From Parcubacteria group bacterium GW2011_GWB1_40_14 (lineage in GTDB: Bacteria; Patescibacteriota; Minisyncoccia; Terrybacterales; GWB1-40-14): DNA of 49,012 nt. The notes beneath the pieces were generated by a model, which saw only the letters and a list, made by a program, of their open reading frames with translations, made no database searches and had not been told where the DNA came from. Position numbers and translations under genes: made by a program. This document shows, in pieces, positions 8,627-16,587 of the stretch. Location of the stretch: contig LBYG01000009.1 of assembly GCA_000996085.1 (NCBI GenBank), forward strand, positions 1 through 49,012, given 5' to 3'. Numbering within the stretch: the first letter of the stretch is position 1; each line of letters begins with the position of its first letter.

Positions 8627-9163
8627 TTATCTAAAGCTGCAACAAACTTCTCCCCCGGGGCAAGTAAACGACGTTTGTGGAATGCCGTCATTGCCCGAAT
8701 TACAAATTCTTGGATCTGCGCATATATTTGGACTGACGCAAGTATAACCGCCAGAAGAGCTGCTAGAAGTAATAGTACAACTTGGCTTATTCCATGGCCA
8801 CGGAAAAGCTCCTGTGTTGGCAAGGGTATTTATAAAAACCGATACGATAAGCCATGAGCCGAATGTAATAAATAAACCCACAACCGCGGCGGTGGCAATT
8901 GATTTGCCGCGTGTATGCAAACTCGGATTGCCTCCCGAAATAATAAAGAAAAAGGCGGCCAATACCATCATTAAGACCGCTATAGGAAAAGAAATTTGCC
9001 ACCACAAAAGATCAATTATGTTTTTGCCCACTACAAATAAATCGCACAGGGTACATTTATCGCAAGTAACAATAGCGGCCTGAGCAGACAAAACCGGAAG
9101 AACTAAAAAAACAGATAAAATAAATAAATAAAATATTTTTTTATTATCAATTCTGCTTAGCAT
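8627..9163 (-). CDS. VirB2/T4SS pilin-like protein 1 with Cys-rich tail
   Basis: 178 residues. A signal peptide ends near SAQAA. The N-terminal segment CDKCTLCDLF has three Cys instead of one. It is followed by helix one, AFFFIISGGNPS, a TRGKS loop, helix two and an extra domain of about 60 residues. That domain has six Cys (PSC, TC, NIC, RIC, TC, VCC), a Ser-rich linker and CPGGEVCC near the end. The extra domain looks like a small disulfide-stabilised module. It is the first pilin-like gene in the operon, 9 bases after the solute-binding protein gene and 27 bases before the 912-residue gene. Confidence 0.78.
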   Translation of the reverse strand: MLSRIDNKKIFYLFILSVFLVLPVLSAQAAIVTCDKCTLCDLFVVGKNIIDLLWWQISFPIAVLMMVLAAFFFIISGGNPSLHTRGKSIATAAVVGLFITFGSWLIVSVFINTLANTGAFPWPWNKPSCTITSSSSSGGYTCVSPNICADPRICNSGNDGIPQTSFTCPGGEVCCSFR

Positions 9164-9172
9164 AAAAATTGC

Positions 9173-10501
9173 TTACGGACTCTGTTTTTGCATTAAAACA
9201 CTCACCTGTTCCTCTGCGTCTGAAAGCGCTTTTGCGGGCGCATTCCCATCTTTAATTACTGACTCTATCATATTAGCAAATATCTGTTCGATAATTAAAT
9301 TATCTTTTTGCCACCAAGATATAGCGGTCAATCCCTGCAAAGAAAACACCCCGAGTTCCGGATCGGTCCTTTGCCATTCAACTAAATCTCTTCTGGCAAC
9401 AGGTTTTTCGGTTAATTGCGCGTAAATTTGAGAATTTGCCTGGTTAGTCATAAATCTTACAAATTCAAAAGCTAATTCTGAAGTTTTGCCGGCTTTTTTT
9501 GTCACGGCAAGCCCCCAATAATTTGGATAATTAACTAATTTGCTCTGATTTTTAGGTTGCGGAATTGGCGCAATACCAAAATTTAAAGACGGCGACTTAT
9601 CATGCAGGGTTTGTATATGATGAGAATAATTTATCATCATCGCGGTTTTGCCCGCATAAAACGCATCTATTGAATAATCCTGATCGTCATTCCATGTATA
9701 CACGGATTTAAGCGGGTTGGCGAAATCTGTATAGAATGTCAAAGCTTCAAGTCCAGGATTTATATCTCCGGCGCCTTCTATAAATCTGATATTGCCGAAT
9801 GTTGCAATTTCATCATCACGATTAACCATCTTGGCACCCGCCTGCAACATCAATAAATTAAGGATATCGGTTGAGCGATTTATGTTCCGGGCTGTTCCCA
9901 TAGCAGCGGCTGAGCGCAAAATTTCTCCGGTAGCATCTATTCGGCTTATTTTTTTAACATAATCCTGGAACTCTTCCCATGTTTTTGGCGGACGCGTCAA
10001 ACCCGCGCTGTTGAAAACATCTTTATTATAATAAAGCGCTAAGGTGTCCAGATATAGAGGCAAAGCGTAAATATCTCCATCAGGCGCAAAATCAGTCTCA
10101 ACTACATCCGGAAATTCTCTGCGCAGATCAACTATCGAAATAACCTCATCCGATATTGGCTGCAGCTTGTCTTCGTATTTTGGTAACCAAGCATTCTGAA
10201 TATATACCACGTCGGGTCCCCGACCTGCGGCTAATTCATCTACAAGTTCTTTTTCATACTCATCAACAGGTATTTTTTTGTAAGTAATTTCAAGACCTCC
10301 ATGCAAATTAACGAACTCATTCAAGCCGGTTTCCAGTACGGTTCTGTTGTCAAAAACACCCCATACGGTCATTTTTTTTATTTTTGAACCACTTGATTTA
10401 CAAAAAGGCACAAAACCGCCCAAACATAAAACCAAAAAGGTCAGGCCGAAAGCCATAGCCCCTATAACAACGATTTGTGCTTTTGTTAATCTTCCGCCCA
10501 T
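9173..10501 (-). CDS. Extracellular solute-binding protein (family 1, sugar type)
   Basis: 442 residues with one N-terminal membrane helix (about 12-32) and a family-1 binding-protein body. Visible motifs include [32 protein letters not shown] and PPKTWEEF, all typical of MalE/UgpB-like proteins that bind sugars outside the membrane. No classical lipobox is present, so it is probably held by the helix. No ABC permease or ATPase gene is nearby. It heads the operon that continues into seven pilin-like genes, which is an unusual partner set. Its first 104 bases overlap the end of the gyrA reading frame. Confidence 0.85.
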   Translation of the reverse strand: MGGRLTKAQIVVIGAMAFGLTFLVLCLGGFVPFCKSSGSKIKKMTVWGVFDNRTVLETGLNEFVNLHGGLEITYKKIPVDEYEKELVDELAAGRGPDVVYIQNAWLPKYEDKLQPISDEVISIVDLRREFPDVVETDFAPDGDIYALPLYLDTLALYYNKDVFNSAGLTRPPKTWEEFQDYVKKISRIDATGEILRSAAAMGTARNINRSTDILNLLMLQAGAKMVNRDDEIATFGNIRFIEGAGDINPGLEALTFYTDFANPLKSVYTWNDDQDYSIDAFYAGKTAMMINYSHHIQTLHDKSPSLNFGIAPIPQPKNQSKLVNYPNYWGLAVTKKAGKTSELAFEFVRFMTNQANSQIYAQLTEKPVARRDLVEWQRTDPELGVFSLQGLTAISWWQKDNLIIEQIFANMIESVIKDGNAPAKALSDAEEQVSVLMQKQSP

Positions 10502-12920
10502 GAACTAAAAATCTAAATACTCTATCTATTATAACAAAAATAAAGCGAAACGGCAGTTTGCGCTTGGGTATGGTACCCAGAGCAGTTCTTATAACCTGAC
10601 CCTTAACTGAAACAACGATCAATTCTTCTTCTTGTCCTAACAAAATTTCGCAACCGATAAGCGGACCGGTTTTGTTTGTAATCTGCATGGCTTTGATACC
10701 TGCCCCGCCCCTGTGCTGTTTACGATACTGGGATAGATCTGTTCGTTTACCAAAGGCAAGTTCTGTTACTATTAATACGTCTTCCTTCCCTGCTCCGGCC
10801 GAGATGCCTTGTATTACATCAAGGTCAACAACGGTATCGCCCGATAAAGATATTCCACGAACGCCCAATGCGGAACGACCCAAGGGCCTAGCATCTTTTT
10901 CAGGAAAACGAACGGCTTTGCCTTTTTTTGTCACCAACAATATTTCATCTGTACCGCTTGTTGCCACAACCCCTATTACTTCATCATCCTTCTGTAATGC
11001 AACCGCAGTAATACCGCTTCTTCTTACATTAACGAACTCCGAAACTGCAATTCGTTTAATAACACCTTGACGCGTTGCCAAGAATAAAAATTGGGGGGGC
11101 TTATCTTTGGCTATTGGCACCATTGAAGATATGGTTTCTTGCGGAGATAAAGACAAAAAATTAACTACAGCTTTCCCGCGACTATTCCGTGTACCTTCAG
11201 GAACGTCCCACGCCATAACTTTAAATACGCGGCCCTTAGTTGAGAAACAAAGTAATGAGTCGTGATTATTTGCAAAAACAAAATTAGTTACCGCATCTTC
11301 CTCTCGAACCTCCATGCCGGCCACTCCCTTTCCGCCTCTTTTTTGCGACCTAAATTGGGTGGGCGAAACTCTTTTTATAAATCCATCCGCGGTTAAAACT
11401 ACAATAACGTCCTCAGGCGCAATCAAATCCTCTTCCTGCACTTCGCCTAAAGCAACTTTTTCTATTGAAGTTTTTCGGTCGTCTCCAAAACGCTTTTTAA
11501 GGTCCAGTAATTCGTTTTCAATAACACTGTCTAATTTTTTAGGATTAGCCAAAATACTTTCCAGTTCCTTAATGGCAATTTTTTTAACTTTTAATTCATC
11601 AACCAAACGCTGTCTTTCAAGCCGCGCCAAGCTGGCTAAAGGCAAAGCTAAAATTGCCGTAGCTTGTCTGTCGCTGAATTTAAATTTTTTACATAGATTG
11701 GTATGCGCATCTTCACGGCTCGAAGAAGATTTTATCAGCTTAATTATTGCGTCAATATGATCAAGCGCCTTAACTAAGCCTTCAAGAATATGCGCCCGTT
11801 CTTTAGCTTTATTTAGATCGTATTGGGTTCGATTTCTTACTACGACACGCCTATGTTTAAGATACTCCTCAAGAACCGAACGCAACGTTAAAACCTGAGG
11901 CTGCAGACCGTCTACCAAAGCCAACATATTTAAATGAAAAGTACGTTGAAGATCAGCCATATGAAAAAGACTGTTCAATATTTTCTGGGCATGGGCATCA
12001 GCTTTAAGATCTATAACTATACGCAAGCCTTCTTTATCGGATTCGTCGCGCATATCGCGTATTCCATCAATTTTTTTGTTATGTACTAAATTTGCGATCT
12101 GTTCAATAAGAGTGGACTTAATGACCTGAAAAGGTATCTCGGTGATTATTATCTGCCGTGCGCGCTTGCCGCCTTCTACAATTTCCGCTTTCCCTCTTAC
12201 TACTATAGGTCCATGTCCTTGCGCATATGCCTGTGAAATTCCTTCGGTCCCATAAATAATACCGCCCGTGGGGAAATCAGGACCCTTAATAAATTTCATC
12301 AGATCTTCGTGCTTTGCTTGCGGATGATTTAATAAATGAATAGTGCCGTCTATAACCTCTGTAATATTGTGAGGGGGAATATTTGTGGCCATGCCTACCG
12401 CAATACCAACGCTTCCGTTCAACAAAAGATTTGGCAACTTTGCAGGCAACACGCGGGGCTCTTGCCGAACGCCGTCATAGTTGGGCAAAAATGGAACTGT
12501 TTCTTTTTCAATATCAGCCAAAAGTTCCTCAGCAGCTGCGGTTAATCTTGCTTCTGTATAACGCATTGCTGCTGCGGCATCGCCATCAATTGAACCGAAA
12601 TTTCCCTGGCCGGAAACCAATGTATAACGCAAAGAAAAATCCTGAGCCATGCGCACTAAAGAATCATAAACAGCAGTATCACTGTGCGGATGATATTTAC
12701 CCAAAACTTCACCGACTACTGCTGCGGATTTCCTAAATTTTGCGGAGTGCCCAAGACCCATCTCATGCATAGCAAAAAGTATCCGGCGGTGAACCGGTTT
12801 CAAGCCGTCCCTCACGTCTGGCAAAGCACGCGAAACAATTACGCTCATTGCGTAATCAAGATATGAGGCTTGTATTTCTTCTGAAATATCTCTTTTTTGT
12901 ACTTCCCCGATATCTGCCAT
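10398..12920 (-). CDS. gyrA: DNA gyrase subunit A, abnormal C-terminus
   Basis: Breakage-reunion subunit of gyrase, which introduces supercoils by passing a duplex through a double-strand break. [38 protein letters not shown] opens the protein, and MRYTEARL holds the catalytic Tyr. The C-terminal pinwheel shows the box QKRGGKG and five blades, then [15 protein letters not shown]. There the family consensus (GRxTQG and the closing strand) stops and about 55 unrelated residues follow, overlapping the next gene. The other two frames do not restore it. I prefer the ATG at 12920 ([11 protein letters not shown]). An upstream in-frame ATG at 12953 would add residues partly encoded by a dispersed repeat. 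gyrB is not in the window. Confidence 0.93.
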   Translation of the reverse strand: MADIGEVQKRDISEEIQASYLDYAMSVIVSRALPDVRDGLKPVHRRILFAMHEMGLGHSAKFRKSAAVVGEVLGKYHPHSDTAVYDSLVRMAQDFSLRYTLVSGQGNFGSIDGDAAAAMRYTEARLTAAAEELLADIEKETVPFLPNYDGVRQEPRVLPAKLPNLLLNGSVGIAVGMATNIPPHNITEVIDGTIHLLNHPQAKHEDLMKFIKGPDFPTGGIIYGTEGISQAYAQGHGPIVVRGKAEIVEGGKRARQIIITEIPFQVIKSTLIEQIANLVHNKKIDGIRDMRDESDKEGLRIVIDLKADAHAQKILNSLFHMADLQRTFHLNMLALVDGLQPQVLTLRSVLEEYLKHRRVVVRNRTQYDLNKAKERAHILEGLVKALDHIDAIIKLIKSSSSREDAHTNLCKKFKFSDRQATAILALPLASLARLERQRLVDELKVKKIAIKELESILANPKKLDSVIENELLDLKKRFGDDRKTSIEKVALGEVQEEDLIAPEDVIVVLTADGFIKRVSPTQFRSQKRGGKGVAGMEVREEDAVTNFVFANNHDSLLCFSTKGRVFKVMAWDVPEGTRNSRGKAVVNFLSLSPQETISSMVPIAKDKPPQFLFLATRQGVIKRIAVSEFVNVRRSGITAVALQKDDEVIGVVATSGTDEILLVTKKGKAVRFPEKDARPLGRSALGVRGISLSGDTVVDLDVIQGISAGAGKEDVLIVTELAFGKRTDLSQYRKQHRGGAGIKAMQITNKTGPLIGCEILLGQEEELIVVSVKGQVIRTALGTIPKRKLPFRFIFVIIDRVFRFLVHGRKINKSTNRCYRGYGFRPDLFGFMFGRFCAFL
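10528..10533 (-). promoter_or_regulatory. Candidate -10 box for the solute-binding protein/pilin operon
   Basis: On the minus strand TGTTATAAT gives a perfect TATAAT with an extended TGN element, 27 bases upstream of the solute-binding protein ATG. No good -35 box is present, which fits extended -10 promoters. It lies inside the anomalous tail of gyrA. Confidence 0.5.
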
Positions 12921-12942
12921 GCGAGTTGATGCAAAAACGTGC

Positions 12943-12964
12943 ATCCTGAGCAAAGTCGAAGGAT
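12943..12964. repeat. Dispersed palindromic repeat, family P1
   Basis: The motif is ATCCTGAGCAAAGTCGAAGGAT, split here as ATCCTGAGCAAA and GTCGAAGGAT. It lies just upstream of and overlapping the possible early start of gyrA. Related copies are at 22364, 25698, 26214 and, degenerate, 28967. Confidence 0.7.
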
Positions 12965-12977
12965 TACCTTAATTAAA

Positions 12978-13110
12978 CTTTAAAGATACAAGGCACAAGA
13001 TACAATAACCAGACAATTTCCAAATCCTAAATTCTAAATTTCAAAACCGTGTTTGATTATTGGTTATTGAATATTGAGGCTTATCTGTATCTTGTTTCTT
13101 GGTGTTTGTT
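12978..13110. repeat. AT-rich imperfect inverted repeat
   Basis: The arm AAGATACAAGGCACAAGATA with ATAACCA (about 12980-13012) faces GGTTATTG with TGTATCTTG (about 13065-13095). The interior contains AAATTCTAAATTT. No reading frame is supported. It resembles low-complexity hairpin elements common between genes in draft genomes of this kind. Confidence 0.45.
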
Positions 13111-13142
13111 TCTTCTTGCCTTATTTTTATTTTTTAATTTTA

Positions 13143-13380
13143 TTACTTAGTAGTTGTTGGTATCTCACCTTTATCTAAAAAATATGCCGGCGGAGTTGAA
13201 TATTTTCCTTTATCTTTATCTAGTCTTTCCTGAAAGGCATTCTATCCACCCTAAAAAAACCAATGATATCAGCGCGCTAGCAGTTATAACAAGAACGACT
13301 TTTCTCACACGCTCCGGAGAATTCCTGACTATTTCTATATATTTTTGGGTAGTTTTTAAATAATGCCCGTATCCCGCCAT
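13143..13380 (-). pseudogene. Small single-helix membrane protein, frameshifted
   Basis: From the ATG at 13380 the first frame gives 54 residues (MAGYGHYLKTTQKYIEIVR, then one helix VVLVITASALISLVFLGWI) and stops at 13216. One base later another frame continues plausibly as AFQERLDKDKGKYSTPPAY and ends at 13143 after PTTTK. The whole span is 79 codons plus one base, so one extra base near 13240 explains it. It starts 3 bases after the preceding MBL-fold gene ends, so they share a transcript. The cause could be a real mutation or a sequence error. Function unknown. Confidence 0.55.
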
Positions 13381-13382
13381 GA

Positions 13383-14000
13383 TCAAACTTTTAATTGAAC
13401 TATTTGGGTTTCTTCCGGTAAATCTTTTTGTTTCACGGAAAATTTTTCGAGAGGTTGAACGTTTTTAACACCGGCTTCATCAAGAAAACTTTTGACTGTT
13501 TTTTCTTCTCGCGCAAACGGAATTGTTATTCGCGGCTCGATCTCATTCATCAATTTTACTGCTTCTTCCGCGGGTGCGGGTGGATATTTTTCTCCTTTTT
13601 CCTGATTTAGAGGCAAAAGTAAAATATCTATTTCGCCCAACTGATCAATTTCTTTTTCACTAAAAACCTTACTTGGAAGCGTGGGCAACCATAACAGCCG
13701 CATGTTTTCTGCAAAAACTTTTACTGCAGCTGAAAATTTGCCGAGCGAAGCAATGGGAATGGCATAAATAATAAAACCGGCCAATTCATATTCTCCCGGC
13801 CCGTCTATTAAAAATGCTGATACGTCATCCTTGGCTTTAGCTGAGCTTTTAGCTGAAGTAACAATAATAGCCGCACGCTCTTCCATGGCGTGCGATCTGC
13901 TTGTTTTATCGTTAGGAAAAAAAACCATACTTTTTGCCTCTTCTCCCCGCTCTCTGGTTTCTATACCAAAACAGAAATTGCCGTACCAGATAATATTCAT
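13383..14000 (-). CDS. Metallo-beta-lactamase-fold protein without the metal motif
   Basis: 205 residues. It starts MNIIWYGNFCFGIET, like the COG2220/UlaG-type M-x-I-x-W-Y-G-H-S-C-F. It continues with DGPGEYELAGFIIYAIPI, GEIDILLLPLN, EAVKLMNEIEPRITIPFA, all family landmarks. The conserved first His is Asn (YGN) and the HxHxDH loop is absent: at the expected site the protein reads IIVTSAKSSAK. It probably cannot hold the usual zinc pair and may be a structural or binding relative. First gene of a two-gene minus-strand unit. Confidence 0.7.
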   Translation of the reverse strand: MNIIWYGNFCFGIETRERGEEAKSMVFFPNDKTSRSHAMEERAAIIVTSAKSSAKAKDDVSAFLIDGPGEYELAGFIIYAIPIASLGKFSAAVKVFAENMRLLWLPTLPSKVFSEKEIDQLGEIDILLLPLNQEKGEKYPPAPAEEAVKLMNEIEPRITIPFAREEKTVKSFLDEAGVKNVQPLEKFSVKQKDLPEETQIVQLKV

Positions 14001-14082
14001 ATCTTAAAATATATCAAAAAAACGACCCCTTGTCTAACCAAAAACTTATACGTATTTAACAAAAAATCTATCCGGCCGTACC

Positions 14083-14193
14083 TTTTAAAAATTAGAGCTA
14101 GGCTTGCCCAGTATAGCTACCTCGACTGTTTGCTCCGATATGCGTCGGAGCAAACGAAAGAGAAAATGTCGAGGTGATTATACTGGGCTTGCA
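14083..14193. repeat. Nested palindromic element upstream of rpsA
   Basis: A half copy of the AAAAATTAGAGCTAGG repeat (family P5) at 14083-14104 runs into a nested hairpin. GCCCAGTATA (14106-14115) pairs with TATACTGGGC near 14179-14188, ACCTCGAC with GTCGAGGT, and TTTGCTCCGA with TCGGAGCAAA around a 6-base loop. The first and last arms are separated by about 60 bases. It sits in the rpsA leader region and could be a mobile palindrome or an RNA structure. Confidence 0.65.
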
Positions 14194-14249
14194 TTCGCAA
14201 TGAATCTTCCCTATTATAGTTCCAGATGAATAGGAGGTGACGAGTAAAA

Positions 14250-15554
14250 ATGGATCTATTAAACAAATTAGCTTCCGCGCTTAATCCTTCAGATCAAAAC
14301 GAAGATGAGGATTCAGAAGGTGAGAATGCTGAAGCAAAAGAAAAACCGGAAACAACTGCAAAATCAAAAGAAACGCGCACAACTGCTGACGCGCTTAAAG
14401 CCATACTCAACAGCCAAGCTCCTCCTCTAAAAACAGGAGATATGGTTAACGGAAAAGTTATAGGGCGCGGTGTGGCAACGGTCTTCATTGACCTTGGCGC
14501 ACAAGGAACCGGCATAATTTTTGGAAGAGAATTTTATAAAGCCCAAGACATTATACGCGGCATAAATAAAGAAGACGTAATTTCAGCAAAAGTTGTGGAA
14601 CCGGAAAACGATGAAGGTTATGTTGAGCTTTCAGTAAAAGATGCCGGTCGCGAAATGGTATGGCAAAAACTTGAAGAATATAAAACTTCCGGCATTACGC
14701 TTAAAGTAAAGATCACTGCTGCAAACCGTGGCGGACTCGTCGCACAAGTTGAAGGTACCCAAGCATTTTTACCAGTATCACAACTTTCTGCGGCACATTA
14801 TCCGCGCGTTGAAGGCGGCGATAAAGATAAGATCTATGGCGAGTTGCAAAAATTTGTAGGACAAGAGTTTGAAATTCAAGTTCTTGATTTTGCTCCACAG
14901 GAACAAAAATTGATTCTTTCAGAAAAGGCTGTTGAAAGAAGTGAACTTTCCGAATTGCTTAAAGATTATAAAGTCGGTGACACAATAGGCGGCACCGTAT
15001 CCGGAGTGGTAGACTTTGGAATATTTGTCCGCTTTGGACCGGAAGACCGGCTTGAAGGTTTGGCTCATATTTCTGAACTTGACTGGCAAATGGTACAAAG
15101 CCCGAATTCTTTATTCAGCGTGGGTGACGAAATAAAAGCAAAAATTATAGATATGGGAGACGGCAGAGTGTCTCTATCGATAAAAGCGCTTAAACCGGAT
15201 CCTTGGCAGGATATAACAGAAAAATTCCCCAAAGGAGCTCAGGTTCAGGGCAAGGTTGTCAAATTCTCCCCTTTCGGAGCTTTTGTAGAGATATCCAGCA
15301 ACGTTCAGGCGCTAATTCATATCTCTGAATTCGGCAACGAGGCAAAAATGAAAGAAAAATTATCTTTGGACAAAAAGTATTCTTTCCGAATTGCTTCAAT
15401 TGACCAAAAAGAACATCGCATGAGCTTAAAAATGGCTGATGAATCTGCCGAAGAAGAGAGCAAAGAAGTTCCAGAAGAAAAAGCTGTTACAGAAACCAAA
15501 ACCGAAATATCGGAAGAAAAAAGTTCGGAAGAATCAAAACCGGCAGAAGAATAA
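14250..15554 (+). CDS. rpsA: Ribosomal protein S1-like, multiple S1 RNA-binding domains
   Basis: 434 residues, with repeated OB-fold S1 domains. The first starts near residue 65 (GDMVNGKVIGRGVATVFIDLG), the second near 150 is divergent, the third near 248 reads GGTVSGVVDFGIFVRFGPEDRLEGLAHISEL, and the fourth near 335 reads GKVVKFSPFGAFVEI. N- and C-terminal ends are acidic and low-complexity (residues 15-50, 400-434). S1 binds mRNA at the small ribosomal subunit. It is shorter than the six-domain E. coli form, as in many other phyla. AGGAGGTGA stands 10 bases before the ATG, a strong site. Single-gene unit with its own terminator. Confidence 0.9.
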   Translation: MDLLNKLASALNPSDQNEDEDSEGENAEAKEKPETTAKSKETRTTADALKAILNSQAPPLKTGDMVNGKVIGRGVATVFIDLGAQGTGIIFGREFYKAQDIIRGINKEDVISAKVVEPENDEGYVELSVKDAGREMVWQKLEEYKTSGITLKVKITAANRGGLVAQVEGTQAFLPVSQLSAAHYPRVEGGDKDKIYGELQKFVGQEFEIQVLDFAPQEQKLILSEKAVERSELSELLKDYKVGDTIGGTVSGVVDFGIFVRFGPEDRLEGLAHISELDWQMVQSPNSLFSVGDEIKAKIIDMGDGRVSLSIKALKPDPWQDITEKFPKGAQVQGKVVKFSPFGAFVEISSNVQALIHISEFGNEAKMKEKLSLDKKYSFRIASIDQKEHRMSLKMADESAEEESKEVPEEKAVTETKTEISEEKSSEESKPAEE

Positions 15555-15574
15555 TCGTATACGATTGATTCATG

Positions 15575-15608
15575 AAACACCCCGACACAAATGTGTGCGG
15601 GGTGTTTT
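15575..15608 (+). terminator. Terminator of the S1 gene
   Basis: AAACACCCCG and CGGGGTGTTT pair around an ACACA/TGTGT inner stem, ending in TTTTG. It lies 21 bases after the stop codon. Confidence 0.85.
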
Positions 15609-15618
15609 GTAATTGAAA

Positions 15619-15657
15619 AAGCCGATGTGTTTTAAAAAAAACACATCGGCTTATTTT
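15619..15657 (-). terminator. Terminator of the convergent minus-strand gene
   Basis: AAGCCGATGTGTTTT pairs with AAAACACATCGGCTT around a short A loop. On the minus strand it follows the stop codon of the 205-residue gene, and the T run lies inside and after the stem. Confidence 0.8.
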
Positions 15658-16274
15658 TAATTTGTTGGAATCAGCGCCGGACCCGCTTCTGCATCAAGAC
15701 GCAGGTTATAGTCCGGTTGCATAAGAACCGGGCTTTCTCCAAGACGATTTCCTTCTCCGTCTCTATGCCACACCGGAACAATTGGTTTGCGACCTGCAAG
15801 ATTAACAGAGATCGTACGCGCACCGGAAGCTGGAACCTCTTCTCCTGAAACGAAAGGATTTGAGTAAACTTCTGCATTCCAGAGCGCGCTTTCGCAAATG
15901 CCGCGAAGGTCAGCAATAGCTTCAACGCGAAGCTCTCTGAACTCATTGGAAATTCTCACGTGTTCGCGCAGTACAAAACTGTAACGAACTATGTGATACT
16001 TACTCTTTCTTGAAGGGTCATTCAGATCTGTGCGCAAAAAAGAAACAGCATTTATCATTTCGTATCTGAAATATTCAAGGTCCGCGAGCAGTTGTGCGAC
16101 AGACGTATTTCTAGATGACTCAATGATCAGAATACCTGTCTGATTATTTCTGCGCTTAACTTGAGACTCACAAGACTCTTCAGGAAGTTCTCGCACGTAT
16201 TTTGGAAGAATTCTGGGGTTTGAGATCCTAAACTGCAAAGCAACCATACGGGCTGAATCTTCAAGCGTCGGCAT
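15657..16274 (-). CDS. Uncharacterised protein, 205 aa
   Basis: I do not recognise this protein. It is soluble, with no signal peptide or membrane helix. The middle (about 60-140) is predicted mostly helical, and the C-terminal 60 residues are Pro/Gly-rich and probably beta or extended. AGGAG lies 6 bases before the ATG. It is divergently transcribed from the GC-rich gene at 16588 through a shared palindromic promoter, so the two may be co-regulated. Codon use is less AT-rich than in housekeeping neighbours. Confidence 0.75.
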   Translation of the reverse strand: MPTLEDSARMVALQFRISNPRILPKYVRELPEESCESQVKRRNNQTGILIIESSRNTSVAQLLADLEYFRYEMINAVSFLRTDLNDPSRKSKYHIVRYSFVLREHVRISNEFRELRVEAIADLRGICESALWNAEVYSNPFVSGEEVPASGARTISVNLAGRKPIVPVWHRDGEGNRLGESPVLMQPDYNLRLDAEAGPALIPTN

Positions 16275-16321
16275 TTTTTCTCCTGTATGAGGCTGCTATA
16301 AAAAGAACTTAAAGTGTTTAT

Positions 16322-16384
16322 ATATTATTACTTAATATAAGGTTTTGTCAATGTATTGACAATAGGTTTTTTATATGATAGAAT
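16322..16384. promoter_or_regulatory. Divergent promoter with palindromic operator-like core
   Basis: TTGTCAAT-GT-ATTGACAA at 16345-16362 is a perfect 18-bp palindrome. Its right half contains TTGACA (16356-16361), 17 bases from TAGAAT (16379-16384), a near-consensus plus-strand promoter. Its left half read on the minus strand is also TTGACA (16351-16346), 18 bases from TAATAT. Both -35 boxes therefore sit inside one palindrome, an arrangement suited to joint control by a dimeric regulator. The regulator is unknown. Confidence 0.75.
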
Positions 16385-16469
16385 ATTCGTATTAGAGTTA
16401 GGAATTTCTCCTCTCTAAAAACTCGCCAAGCGCGGGTTTCAACAACGGCCAAAGATTGATTTAGGAGGA

Positions 16470-16580
16470 TTGCTTACTAAAAGATCTACTTCAACGAACA
16501 GTAAGGACGGCCGTCAAAAGCCAGTACCTTCAAAACTCAAATGCGTGAAAGCGCAAACGAATTCCGAACGAAAGGAATAA
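16470..16580 (+). CDS. Possible leader peptide, 36 aa
   Basis: A TTG-started frame gives a very basic peptide (LLTKRSTSTNSKDGRQKPVP and on to NSERKE). It ends 7 bases before the ATG of the GC-rich gene, within that gene's ribosome site GAAAGGAATAA. AGGAGG lies upstream but only 1 base before the TTG, too close for normal initiation. It may be a coupled leader peptide or chance; the rest of the 200-base leader shows nothing else. Confidence 0.25.
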   Translation: MLTKRSTSTNSKDGRQKPVPSKLKCVKAQTNSERKE

Positions 16581-16587
16581 CTACGTC

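Noticed and set aside
3538..10501. Complete type IV secretion system
   Set aside because: Only VirB2-like pilins are present; VirB4, VirB6, VirB11 and VirD4 homologues are absent from the window.
10528..10560. Classical -35 box for the pilin operon promoter
   Set aside because: No acceptable TTGACA match lies 16-18 bases upstream of the TATAAT; only an extended -10 can be claimed.
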